From Sphingomonadaceae bacterium (lineage in GTDB: Bacteria > Pseudomonadota > Alphaproteobacteria > Sphingomonadales > Sphingomonadaceae), in NCBI GenBank assembly GCA_021300355.1, contig JAJTEF010000004.1, forward strand, positions 19,287-83,286: a stretch of 64,000 nt of DNA, read 5' to 3'. The position numbers were made by a program, and so were the translations under genes. Below the pieces are notes generated by a model that was not told the origin of the DNA, ran no database searches, and saw only the letters and a list, made by a program, of their open reading frames with translations. Position 1 is the stretch's first letter. Each line of letters begins with the position of its first letter. This document shows, in pieces, positions 44,241 through 53,089 of this stretch.

Positions 44241-45380
44241 ATGACTGACGCCCTTGCCCTCGCCTACGCCCAACGCCTGATTTCCTGCGAAAGCGTGACA
44301 CCAGCGCAGGGCGCCGTATTTGACGCGCTAGAGGACATGCTGAAGCCTATGGGCTTTCGCGTTGACCGTTTTGTATCGGGCACGGGCGATGACAATCCAG
44401 CGCATGGTGCGCCCGTCGAAAATCTGTTTGCCATTCGCGAATCCGGAGGGCGTCACTTCGCCTTTGCCGGGCATCTTGATGTCGTGCCGCCGGGCGCTGG
44501 CTGGGCAAGCGACCCTTTCGTTCCCCAGATAAAGGGCGATTTGCTTCACGGTCGCGGCGCAGTCGATATGAAGGGCAGCATCGCCGCATTCGTCGCGGCA
44601 TTGCACGAGATCCCCGCTGACGCAGGGACAATCAGCCTGATCATTACGGGTGATGAAGAAGGGCCAGCGATTTACGGCACCCGTGCCTTAATCGATCATA
44701 TGCAAGCACTCGGCACGATCCCCGATGCCTGCCTTGTCGGCGAACCCACCAGCGTGAACCGGCTTGGCGACATGATGAAAATCGGTCGCCGTGGTTCGGT
44801 TAACATGTGGATTTCGGTTGCCGGAACGCAGGGCCATGTCGCCTATCCGCATTTGGCCGATAACCCCATTCCAAAGCTCGTGGCGATATTGTCGGAGATC
44901 GAAGCGATTACGCTCGATGCGGGCACCGACTGGTTTCAGCCAAGCAATATTGAAATCACGGACCTGGCTGTCGGCAACAAAGCGACCAACGTCATTCCGG
45001 CAAAGGCAGAAGCCAGATTGTCGATCCGGTTCAACGACCTGCAAAGCGGCGAGGCGCTTGTTGCGTGGATGCAAGAGCTTGTCGAAAAGGGCGGCGGCAA
45101 CCTGACCGCCATGATTTCGGGCGAAGCGTTCCTGACCCCGCCGGGCGAACTGTCGGCGGCCATTTCTGAGGCTGTTGAGGGCGTTATGGGCATAAAACCC
45201 GAACCATCGACCACGGGCGGAACTTCCGATGCGCGGTTCCTGACGAAAATCTGTCCCGTCGTTGAATTCGGGCTGTGCAACGCAACAATGCATAAGTTGG
45301 ACGAAGCGGTGGCCATTGCGGACCTCACCGCGCTCACGGAAATCTACCGTCGCGTCGCGATCCGGATACTTGGCAGCTAG
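44241..45380 (+). CDS. dapE: Succinyl-diaminopimelate desuccinylase
   Basis: Di-zinc M20 amidohydrolase of the lysine/meso-DAP pathway; 379 residues. Metal ligands are in FAGHLDVVPPG, GRGAVDMKGSIAAF and TGDEEGPAIYGT; the dimerisation domain is at about 180-290. GTSDARFLTKICPVVEFG is the family C-terminal motif. With dapB also in the window, two DAP pathway enzymes are present but not clustered. Its TAG stop merges with the 14-mer repeat. Confidence 0.95.
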   Translation: MTDALALAYAQRLISCESVTPAQGAVFDALEDMLKPMGFRVDRFVSGTGDDNPAHGAPVENLFAIRESGGRHFAFAGHLDVVPPGAGWASDPFVPQIKGDLLHGRGAVDMKGSIAAFVAALHEIPADAGTISLIITGDEEGPAIYGTRALIDHMQALGTIPDACLVGEPTSVNRLGDMMKIGRRGSVNMWISVAGTQGHVAYPHLADNPIPKLVAILSEIEAITLDAGTDWFQPSNIEITDLAVGNKATNVIPAKAEARLSIRFNDLQSGEALVAWMQELVEKGGGNLTAMISGEAFLTPPGELSAAISEAVEGVMGIKPEPSTTGGTSDARFLTKICPVVEFGLCNATMHKLDEAVAIADLTALTEIYRRVAIRILGS

Positions 45381-45392
45381 GGTCAGGACCTA
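45379..45392. repeat. 14-mer repeat AGGGTCAGGACCTA, copy 2
   Basis: Identical to copies at 13637 and 56165. Its first two bases complete the dapE TAG; its last three bases (CTA) are the TAG stop of the convergent Smr gene. The repeat is essentially the whole space between the two genes. Confidence 0.7.
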
Positions 45393-45944
45393 GCTTTTCA
45401 GCATGATATACAGCGCGCCTGCCCCGCCATGCCGGGGGTGCGCGTTACGGACCACAGAGATACTCCGCGCGTGTCGTGACGCCGCTAGCCAATCGCGCAC
45501 AACGGCTGCAATCGCGCCCCTGCCCTGACCACTCGCGCGATCATGCGCGCGTTGCTTGCCAGTGACCAAAAGGACGACCTTCATCCTTTGCGCTATCGCC
45601 TGTTCAAGTGCGCCGTCGAGCCGCGCATAGGCACCCGACAATGACGCGTCGTGCAAATCCACGCTGACATCGGGCATGATGCTACCGCGCGTGATCCGTC
45701 GGTCCCAATGACCATCCAGATTGTGCGGAACAGGCGCAATCTTGCTTTGTTTTGCGGCAACAATCTTCGCAGCTTCGGTGCGTACCGGCTTCGGCTTTGC
45801 AGTTAGATGCTTGGCCAAAAGCGCTTTGTCCGACGCAGCCGCAACCACGGGCTGCGGCTTTGGTTTGGTTACATGTATTGGGCTGACCGTGGAGATAACT
45901 TTCCCCCACAGTGCCTTTTCATTGCTGTCCAAATGCCGCGCCAT
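45390..45944 (-). CDS. Smr domain protein
   Basis: A 184-residue protein with a basic, Ala/Lys/Pro-rich N-terminal half and a C-terminal Smr (small MutS-related) domain at about 95-184. The domain shows DVSVDLHDASLSGAYARLD (the LDLHG-like motif), VVLLVTGKQRA and HPRHGGAGALYIMLK. Smr domains are nucleases or nicking modules in DNA/RNA processing. In alphaproteobacteria it often sits next to mltA and a Tim44-like gene, as here. Confidence 0.88.
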   Translation of the reverse strand: MARHLDSNEKALWGKVISTVSPIHVTKPKPQPVVAAASDKALLAKHLTAKPKPVRTEAAKIVAAKQSKIAPVPHNLDGHWDRRITRGSIMPDVSVDLHDASLSGAYARLDGALEQAIAQRMKVVLLVTGKQRAHDRASGQGRGAIAAVVRDWLAASRHARSISVVRNAHPRHGGAGALYIMLKS

Positions 45945-45951
45945 GGCGAAT

Positions 45952-47202
45952 TTATAGCCCGAGCCGGGTGACTGCCGCCTTGGGTAAGAAAATCAGCGCC
46001 GCGCCGCGTGCTGCCATACCGCCAGCGATGGCACGTGCCCGGTCACCTGCCCCCCAAAATGTATCAATCCGGTTTGCGCCCTTGATCGCGCCGCCGGTGT
46101 CTTGCGCCACCCAAATGCCGTTCGGTTCGGCACGGTCCATCGACAGCCACAATGGCGCACCCAGCGGGATAAACTTGACGTCGACCGCGACGCTTGCTTC
46201 GCCCACGACAGGATAGCCCATTGCTCCAAGCGGCCCAGCGCCCGTCAGTTCGCGGAAAAACACAAAGCTTTTATTTTCCTGCATGACTTTGCGGCCATCT
46301 TCAGGATTGGCACGCAAATAGGCGACAATGCCCTGCATCGAACCATCGGTGATGAGGCCGCGATCCTTCATCAACCGGCCAATGCCGGTGTAGCCACGCC
46401 CGTTTTGGCTTTCATAGCCAATACGCATCACACCGCCATCGGGCAGCCTGAGCCGTCCGGACCCCTGAATTTGCAGGAAGAAGAATTCGATGGGATCATT
46501 GGCATATGCGATTTCAAGGCCGCGGCCTGCCAAAGAGCCATTTTCAATCGCGGCGCGATCATCATATTGCACCAACTTGGTGCCGTTGACTTTGCCGCGG
46601 ATATTCTTGCCCTTTAAATCATCGGAAAACAGCCCAAGGTCGACATCAATCAGGTCAGATGGCCGTTTGTAGACCGGCACTTCACAACTCGCCTGCCGCG
46701 TGCGGCAACCGGCAATCTCGGGTTCATAATAGCCTGTGGCGAACGCTTTGCCGTTACCGACTTGCACCGCGTCCATATACGCCGCGAAGAAGGATATCGC
46801 GTCACCCGTCCATGTTTTTACAGCGTCGCAGGCGGGAACCCAATCGGCACCTTGCGTAAGGCCGCTGCTGTCAGTGCGCCGAACAAGGCCGGGACAGCTG
46901 GTGCGAAAACTATCCATGGCAAGCTGTGCCTTGCGGGCATCGACCTGCAGCGATCCAATTTCTGGACCACGCACGACGCCTAAGCTCGCCGCCGTCGAAC
47001 CGTCGCCTGTTTGCACGGGCGCAGCAAACGTTGCCGCAGGCGTAGATGGAATGGGCTTGGCTGCCTTTTCAGGCAAACCGGCGTCAGGCGATGGACGTGA
47101 TGCGCCCGTTGATGCGGTCGGCACGCCATTTGGGATGATGCCGCCCGAACAAGCAGACAGGGTAAGAGCGGATAAGCCTAGGGCAAAAAGGGCGCGTTTC
47201 AT
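45952..47202 (-). CDS. mltA: Membrane-bound lytic murein transglycosylase A
   Basis: Peptidoglycan lytic transglycosylase, 416 residues. The lipoprotein signal ends in LTLSACSGG (lipidated Cys18). The MltA barrel is visible in FATGYYEPEIAGCRTRQ, GRGLEIAYANDPIEFFFLQIQGSGRL and GYESQNGRGYTGIGRLM. The C-terminal 3D domain has the catalytic aspartate in WVAQDTGGAIKGANRIDTFWG. It follows the Tim44-like gene by 12 bp. Confidence 0.94.
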   Translation of the reverse strand: MKRALFALGLSALTLSACSGGIIPNGVPTASTGASRPSPDAGLPEKAAKPIPSTPAATFAAPVQTGDGSTAASLGVVRGPEIGSLQVDARKAQLAMDSFRTSCPGLVRRTDSSGLTQGADWVPACDAVKTWTGDAISFFAAYMDAVQVGNGKAFATGYYEPEIAGCRTRQASCEVPVYKRPSDLIDVDLGLFSDDLKGKNIRGKVNGTKLVQYDDRAAIENGSLAGRGLEIAYANDPIEFFFLQIQGSGRLRLPDGGVMRIGYESQNGRGYTGIGRLMKDRGLITDGSMQGIVAYLRANPEDGRKVMQENKSFVFFRELTGAGPLGAMGYPVVGEASVAVDVKFIPLGAPLWLSMDRAEPNGIWVAQDTGGAIKGANRIDTFWGAGDRARAIAGGMAARGAALIFLPKAAVTRLGL

Positions 47203-47214
47203 CGCCCGGGTGAA

Positions 47215-47874
47215 TCAGACCGAGTCGGTTTCGTCAAGCTTCCAGTTGCGGCCGCCTGACTTAACATCGCGCATGAACGTCCAAATATCATGCGTTTCAA
47301 CAGCGTCGGTCATCGAACCGCCGATGATATTGCCTTCGGCATCCTTCACCATCGCGGCGATGTCGGCATCAAACCGAACGGTAACACGCGCCATTGGATG
47401 GTCGTAGCTGGCATCGACAACACGCACTTCGTCGATCCGCACCAATCGGTTCGCCAATGTCTCTCCGCGCGCTTCGCGACCATCAATGGCCTCGGCAAAG
47501 CTATCAAACACATCATCGTCGCACAGGAAACGCAGCGCTTCCTTGTCACCACGCCAATAGGCCTCAAGCACCATTTTGTAGGCGGTTTTGGATCCTTCTA
47601 CGAACAGCCCGAGGTCAAAGCTCCGGTCCGCATTGGCAATTGCCTTGATGCCGCTTTGTGCAGCCATATCGACATTTGAGATTTCGTTCGCAGGAATGGC
47701 CGCTGCGGCATCAGTGCCTGCCGCAGGCTGACGCAGCATAGGCTGGGCTGTCGTTTCAATCGGACGACGCGCAACGGGTTCCTGTTCGTGGCCCGTGCGT
47801 TTACCAAGCACCGAATAAAGCCGAAGGCCGAGGAACGCTGCAACAAGAGCAAGCAATACAATAGTGAACGTCAC
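47215..47874 (-). CDS. Tim44-like domain protein
   Basis: About 219 residues: one N-terminal membrane helix (VTFTIVLLALVAAFLGLRLYSV), a linker of about 60 residues, and a Tim44-like domain (about 85-219) with FVEGSKTAYKMVLEAYWRGD and FLCDDDVFDSFAEAI. The mitochondrial relative links Hsp70 to the import channel; the bacterial role is unclear but it often neighbours secB. The GTG start at 47874 is preceded by GGAGG; a TTG at 47892 is the alternative. Confidence 0.85.
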   Translation of the reverse strand: MTFTIVLLALVAAFLGLRLYSVLGKRTGHEQEPVARRPIETTAQPMLRQPAAGTDAAAAIPANEISNVDMAAQSGIKAIANADRSFDLGLFVEGSKTAYKMVLEAYWRGDKEALRFLCDDDVFDSFAEAIDGREARGETLANRLVRIDEVRVVDASYDHPMARVTVRFDADIAAMVKDAEGNIIGGSMTDAVETHDIWTFMRDVKSGGRNWKLDETDSV

Positions 47875-48120
47875 AACGCCTCCATGCGCCAAATAAGTCC
47901 GGCATAAAATTTAGATGGTATGGAATATCTCCCATCCAGCTCCGCCTCAATACCATATAAGCACTAATGTTGCGGGTTCAAAGGGCTTTACCCAAAGAAA
48001 AGTGCGGCTTGCCGCATGTGCAACAATCATTGCCCTTTGCCGGTCACCCTGCTAGGCGCGACGGCCATGAGGGGGCGCGATTTGGCGTCTATGACAATCA
48101 ATAGGAAAGCACGACATCAC
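47875..48120. promoter_or_regulatory. Divergent region between Tim44-like gene and secB
   Basis: About 245 bp between divergent starts. It must hold promoters for the minus-strand Tim44/mltA/Smr cluster and for secB. No RNA gene, clear operator or terminator was recognised in it. Confidence 0.4.
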
Positions 48121-48630
48121 ATGGCTGACGAAGCAGGCACCATCGTTTCCGAAAATGTAAAAGCCAATGGCGCAGATACCGCACCTGCGGTGGGTATGTT
48201 GAACCAGTATATCAAGGACTTGTCGGTAGAAAACCCGAATGCTCCGCACAGCTTTAACTGGGAAGTGACCCCGCAAATCGACGTCCAGGTGAACATTCTG
48301 GCCAATGCCATCACCGATGAAGTGCACGAAATCACCTTGAAACTCGCGGTCAAAGCCGAAAGCGAAAATGGCGTCCATTTCTCGGTCGAGCTCGAGTACG
48401 GCACGCTATTTGGTCTGCGCAATGTCAGCGACGAGCAAGCGCACCCGTTCCTTTTCGGTGAAGCACCGCGTTTGATGTTCCCGTTTGCACGCCGGATTGT
48501 CGCCGATGCCGTTCGCGACGCAGGCTATCCACCGCTCGTTCTCGAACCGATCGATTTCAACGCATTGTATATCCAGCAGATCACGCAAGCACAGCAGATG
48601 GCAGAAACGCAGCCTGCAGGCGAAGCCTGA
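48121..48630 (+). CDS. secB: Protein-export chaperone SecB
   Basis: Tetrameric chaperone that keeps precursors unfolded and hands them to SecA. From the ATG at 48121 it has 169 residues with the family motifs LNQYIKDLSVENPNAPHSF, VHEITLKLAVKA, LEYGTLFGL and the C-terminal FPFARRIVADAVRDAGYPPL. The length is normal. It is followed by the broken murJ. Confidence 0.95.
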   Translation: MADEAGTIVSENVKANGADTAPAVGMLNQYIKDLSVENPNAPHSFNWEVTPQIDVQVNILANAITDEVHEITLKLAVKAESENGVHFSVELEYGTLFGLRNVSDEQAHPFLFGEAPRLMFPFARRIVADAVRDAGYPPLVLEPIDFNALYIQQITQAQQMAETQPAGEA

Positions 48631-48653
48631 AGCCGTAGGCACCAGGTGAACAT

Positions 48654-50128
48654 ATGAGCCTGGTTCGAAACAGCATTACCATTGGGGGGCTGACTTTGGT
48701 TAGCCGCGTGCTTGGTCTTGTGCGCGATATGTTGATGGCGCGCTATGTCGGTGCAGGCCTTGCGTCCGACGCGTTTCTGATTGCATGGCGACTGCCGAAC
48801 CTGTTTCGTGCATTGTTCGCCGAAGGCGCATTCGCGGCGGTTTTTGTACCTCTGTTCAACAAAAAAATGACCGAGGCGGAACGCGAAAAGGCACAATCGG
48901 GCCTCACCGCCGCGCGCACATTCGCGAGCCAAGTGCTGTCCGTGTTATTCCCATTTTTGGTGCTGTTCACGGGCATGTGTCACTGCTTGGCGGGATATTG
49001 AATTCGCTGAACCGTTTCTGGGTTAATGCCGCCGCGCCGATATTGCTGAATATCTGCATGATTATCGCGCTGATTTTCTTCCGTGGTGACAGCGAAGTTG
49101 AAACGGCGGTCACGCAGGCGATAGCGGTCACCGTATCCGGCGCGCTCCAATTGCTTTGGCTCATGTGGGCATGCCACCGCGCGGGGGCCAGCCTGAAGCT
49201 TGCGTTGCCACGTCTAACGCCCGACGTAAAATTGATGCTCGCATTGATTGCGCCAGCCGCGATTGGCCAAGGCGCCATTCAATTCAACCTTCTTATCTCA
49301 ACCTCGCTCGCGGCGCGGTTCTTGCCAGAAGGGTCGGTGTCTTGGCTCTATTATGCAGACCGTTTAAATCAGCTGCCATTGGGATTGATTGGCATCGCAA
49401 TTGGTACCGCGATCCTGCCTGCGCTTTCGCGGCAAATCGCCGGTGCCGATAGCAAGGCAGCGTCCGACACGCAAAATCGCGCCGTCGAACTAGCGTTGTT
49501 CTTTGCGATGCCCGCAACGGCGGCTCTGATCGTTTCGGCGATACCAATCGTCCATGGCATATTTGAACATGGCGCATTCACAGCAGCCGACACGCGGGGG
49601 ACCGCCGCTGTCCTGATGGCTTTTTCCGCCGGCGTACCGGCTTATGTCCTTATCAAGGTGCTGACACCCGGATTTTACGCGCGCAGCGACACCAAAACGC
49701 CGCTGCGGTTGGCTTTGTGGTCGATGTTGGTGAACCTTATCGGTAACCTCATTCTTATTTGGCCGCTCGCACATATCGGCGTTGGCGTTGCGACTGGGAT
49801 ATCGGCCTGGGTCAATGTCGCCTTGCTGTGGTTCACCTTGCGCAAACGCGGGCATATCGCGGTCGATGCGCGGCTCAAGCAAAAGGCGTGGCGCATTGTT
49901 CTGGCTGCAGCATTGATGGGTGTCGCGCTGTTTTTCGGCAATGAAATCATTGAAGACCAATTGGGCACGGGATTGTGGCGACGCATCGCTGTGCTGTCGG
50001 TCCTCGTCAGCGCTGGCGGCGCTGTATATGCGCTGGCCATATTGCTTTTTGGCGCTTACCGAATTCAAGAATTGAAATCCCTGTTCCGCCGGCGTGCAGC
50101 CTCGCCTGCGGCCAATATAAGCGAGTAA
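48654..50128 (+). pseudogene. murJ: Lipid II flippase MurJ, disrupted by an internal deletion and frameshift
   Basis: MurJ flips lipid II across the inner membrane. The first 108 residues are intact (GGLTLVSRVLGLVRDMLMAR, RALFAEGAFAAVFVPLFNKK) up to FPFLVLFTGM at 48975-48977. The frame then reads CHCLAGY and stops at 48999-49001. The next frame, from the overlapping GTG at 48977, continues as VSLLGGILNSLNRFWVNAA and on to a normal C-terminus (383 residues). Family members have about 40 more residues between these parts (helices 3-4 region). The pieces add to 491 residues plus the gap, near the usual 525-535. So an internal loss of roughly 120 bp (not a multiple of three) is indicated. Confidence 0.88.
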
Positions 50129-50133
50129 TCATC

Positions 50134-51132
50134 ATGCGCGTCGTTTCTGGCATTCAACCCACCGGCAATCTGCATTTGGGCAATTATCTGGGTGCGATCC
50201 GCAACTGGGTGAAAATGCAGGATGAAATGGAATGCCTTTACTTCCTTGCCGATTTGCACGCGATTTCGATGCCGCATGTTCCGGCCGAATTGACGGCGAA
50301 CACGCGCGAAATGGCCGCGGCCTTGCTCGCGTGCGGATTGGACACCGACAAGGCGATATTGTTCAACCAAGCGCAGGTCCCTGCCCATGCGGAGCTACAG
50401 TGGTTGCTCACCGGCACCGCGCGCATGGGTTGGCTGAACCGCATGACGCAGTTCAAGGACAAGTCGGGCAAGAACCGCGAAGGCGCCAGCATTGCGCTGT
50501 TCACCTACCCCGTGCTTCAGGCTGCCGACGTCTTATTGTATCAGGCGACGCATGTTCCGGTCGGCGAAGACCAAAAGCAGCATTTGGAACTGGCGCGCGA
50601 CATTGCCCAGAAGTTCAACACGGATTTCGGCAACGGCACCGATATCTTCACCTTGCCCGATCCCATCATTCCCAAAGAAACCGCGCGCATCATGTCCCTG
50701 CGCGACGGCAGTTCGAAAATGTCAAAGTCGGATCCAAGCGATATGAGCCGGATTAACCTGATAGACGATGCCGACACCATCCTGAGCAAAATCAAGAAGG
50801 CCAAGACGGATCCTGAGCCGCTTCCGTCGGAACCTGCGGGCCTTGAAGGCCGTCCCGAAGCGAAAAATCTTGTCGGCATTTACGCCGCCTTTGCCGATGA
50901 GACTGTCGAGGCGACACTATCGCGTTTCGGCGATCAGGGCTTTGGCGCATTTAAACCGGCATTGGCCGAAATCGTCATTGAACATCTGCGTCCCATTTCC
51001 GAACGCTTCGCTGTTCTGAAGGATGATCACGAGCAAATAGACGCTGCGCTTGCCAAGGGGGCAGCGAAAGCGCGTGAGCTTGGCGGACCAACGTTGAAGG
51101 CAGCTTATGCCGCGCTGGGTCTGCTGCGCTAA
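50134..51132 (+). CDS. trpS: Tryptophanyl-tRNA synthetase
   Basis: Class I aminoacyl-tRNA synthetase, 332 residues from the ATG at 50134, six bases after the murJ stop. The HIGH-type motif is [17 protein letters not shown] is exact in [36 protein letters not shown] and [16 protein letters not shown] are the tryptophan-site segments. Likely transcribed with murJ/secB. Confidence 0.96.
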   Translation: MRVVSGIQPTGNLHLGNYLGAIRNWVKMQDEMECLYFLADLHAISMPHVPAELTANTREMAAALLACGLDTDKAILFNQAQVPAHAELQWLLTGTARMGWLNRMTQFKDKSGKNREGASIALFTYPVLQAADVLLYQATHVPVGEDQKQHLELARDIAQKFNTDFGNGTDIFTLPDPIIPKETARIMSLRDGSSKMSKSDPSDMSRINLIDDADTILSKIKKAKTDPEPLPSEPAGLEGRPEAKNLVGIYAAFADETVEATLSRFGDQGFGAFKPALAEIVIEHLRPISERFAVLKDDHEQIDAALAKGAAKARELGGPTLKAAYAALGLLR

Positions 51133-51232
51133 ATTGTGCGCTAGTGCCGTTCAACCACAGTTCAGCGAAACTATTGTAACGTAATGGCGTTGTATTATTG
51201 AAGGCGCTCGGTCGCTGCTTAGGGGATTTGAA

Positions 51233-51889
51233 ATGATGAAGAAGGTCGCAACTTTTCTTGCTCCGATAGCAATGCTGGCACTTGGTGCCTGTGCAACGCC
51301 GTTTAACGCGGATGTCTCGCGTTTTCAGGAATTGCCCGCACCGCAAGGCCAGACCTTTGTTATCCGCGCGGCCAACCCGGACAATGCAGGCGGCATTGAA
51401 TTTGGCCAATATGCGGCTTTGGTTGCAAGCGAGCTTCAGGAAATCGGTTATGTGCCCGCGTCGGGCGCAAATGCCGATATGACCGTCTCGCTCGATTATG
51501 CGGTCGATCAGGGCAAGGAACGCAACATCGTTCGCCAAGATCCGTTTTATGACCCTTATTGGGGCTTTGGCAGCTTTTACCGGCCCTATGTCGTGCGCAC
51601 CCGTCGCGGCGCGCGTTACGTCGTCGGCTATTATGATCCATTTTTGTATAGCGGCTTCAACCGCCCCTATGAAATCGACAGCTTCACAGTATTCACGGCC
51701 AATCTCGATATGAAGATTGACCGTAATGGCGATGGCAAGCGCTTGTTTGAAGGCAAGGCGGAAGCCAAGTCGCGGTCAAACAAGCTGCCTTATCTGGTGC
51801 CAAATCTGGTTGAGGCGATGTTTACAGGATTCCCCGGCAATGGCGGCGAAACAGTCCGTATCTCGGTTGCGCCAGAGGAAAAGCGCTAA
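51233..51889 (+). CDS. DUF4136-like lipoprotein
   Basis: A 218-residue lipoprotein: signal MMKKVATFLAPIAMLALGAC with lipidated Cys20. The rest is beta-rich, with ADMTVSLDYAVDQGKER, a Tyr/Phe/Arg-rich middle (PFYDPYWGFGSFYRPYVVR) and LDMKIDRNGDGKRLFEGKAE, consistent with DUF4136. Probably outer-membrane associated; function unknown. Either of the two adjacent ATGs could start it. Confidence 0.78.
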   Translation: MMKKVATFLAPIAMLALGACATPFNADVSRFQELPAPQGQTFVIRAANPDNAGGIEFGQYAALVASELQEIGYVPASGANADMTVSLDYAVDQGKERNIVRQDPFYDPYWGFGSFYRPYVVRTRRGARYVVGYYDPFLYSGFNRPYEIDSFTVFTANLDMKIDRNGDGKRLFEGKAEAKSRSNKLPYLVPNLVEAMFTGFPGNGGETVRISVAPEEKR

Positions 51890-51900
51890 CCCGCTCAACT

Positions 51901-51927
51901 AAGCACTTCGCGAAATCGGCGAAGCTT
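51901..51927. terminator. Possible hairpin terminator between convergent genes
   Basis: CTTCGC (51906-51911) and GCGAAG (51919-51924) pair around GAAATCG in the 43-bp gap between the DUF4136 gene and the convergent zinc-ribbon gene. There is no long T run, so termination is only possible. Confidence 0.3.
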
Positions 51928-51932
51928 GGAGA

Positions 51933-53027
51933 TCAGACCCCGCAACTCAGCTCGGTTTGGCCATAGGCCGTGCCCTCACCGCGGGTGCTGGATATGCCGG
52001 CGTAAAGTTCAGTTGCCCTGAATATGCCATCGGGCCCAATGTTAAACCCATTGTCGCGGAAAACGGTAATGACCTTAGCTGGCGGGTCCGCGAAATATAG
52101 CGATTGCGATTCATAATGCTGGCCAAGCGCCGTGAGCGACAATCCATCAAATGAACGGCGCAGGCGCGCATAGCTGCTTTTGCCTTCGACCTTGGCATAG
52201 GCTTTTTCGCGTGCAGCCTCGTTAGCATATTCTTTCGCTTCCAATGCTTGCCATTGCGCCCGAAGCCGCGCGCCAATTTTGGTAAATTCCGCGCCAATCT
52301 CACCACTGAAGGCGCATGTTTGCGGATTGAAGCCAATGGCAATCGGTTTTCCGCCCAAGCGCGCCAATATGGATTTTCCATCGGCCAGATAGCCGTAGCG
52401 ATTATCCGGAAGCTTCACCTCAATGAAGTCGTCGGCGGTAAGGCCAACAAGTTTCAGCGTGGTATCTGCGCGCGCACGATCAATAAGCGCGCTATCCGAC
52501 GCCGTCGTCGCCCACACATCAACGGGCATATCAACAACCCATGATTGATCGTTCAGCAAGGTGACAAGCTCGGGTGGCTTCGACGGTGAAAGATTGACCA
52601 TCGCGATGAAGCCATTGCCGTCGCTCAATGCAATCCAACCATCGCCGGGCGGTGAACCCGGCTGAACAACGCCTGTCACTTGCGATCCGCGCGGCAGCTT
52701 GCCCAATATCACGCTTTCGGCCGTGCTCGGCTTGTCGCGAATATTCGCCTCGGTCATTGTGAAGAAAATTTCGGCCGCGGCCGTCGCGCTTGTGCTCTGA
52801 TCGACAGCAGGTGTTACCGAACCGTTCTGCATGTCATCAAGGACGAACAGCCAGAAGTATAAACCAACGAAAATCAGCAGAATAATCAGCGCCGCGACAG
52901 GCATCACCCGTGAACGTTTGGGGGCAGCCCGGGACACAGGTCGCGCTTTCAGCGAAGCGCCGCAATGTGCACAAAATAGCGCGCGAACCGCATTTGCCGA
53001 CCCGCATGACGCACAAGATTGTCCCAT
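51933..53027 (-). CDS. Zinc-ribbon, membrane-anchored SH3 protein
   Basis: A 364-residue protein of unknown role. An N-terminal zinc ribbon (CASCGSANAVRALFCAHCG, four Cys) is followed by a basic linker, one membrane helix (MPVAALIILLIFVGLYFWLF) and a bacterial SH3-like domain at about 90-150 (ANIRDKPSTAESVILGKLPR, GDGWIALSDGNGFIAMVNL). A second SH3-like stretch (about 160-220) and a helical/mixed C-terminus with two cysteines (QTCAFSG, ELSCGV) follow. The topology suggests a cytoplasmic zinc ribbon and periplasmic SH3 parts. It lies 62 bp downstream of dnaA on the same strand. Confidence 0.65.
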   Translation of the reverse strand: MGQSCASCGSANAVRALFCAHCGASLKARPVSRAAPKRSRVMPVAALIILLIFVGLYFWLFVLDDMQNGSVTPAVDQSTSATAAAEIFFTMTEANIRDKPSTAESVILGKLPRGSQVTGVVQPGSPPGDGWIALSDGNGFIAMVNLSPSKPPELVTLLNDQSWVVDMPVDVWATTASDSALIDRARADTTLKLVGLTADDFIEVKLPDNRYGYLADGKSILARLGGKPIAIGFNPQTCAFSGEIGAEFTKIGARLRAQWQALEAKEYANEAAREKAYAKVEGKSSYARLRRSFDGLSLTALGQHYESQSLYFADPPAKVITVFRDNGFNIGPDGIFRATELYAGISSTRGEGTAYGQTELSCGV

Positions 53028-53089
53028 CGCATCCCTTCCGATTCCCTATAAGTGGATAGGCTCTGGAAAGGATGTTGAAAAGGGGTGGA

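Noticed and set aside
48970..49001. Programmed ribosomal frameshift in murJ
   Set aside because: There is no slippery heptamer with a following structure, and a shift would still leave about 40 conserved residues missing.
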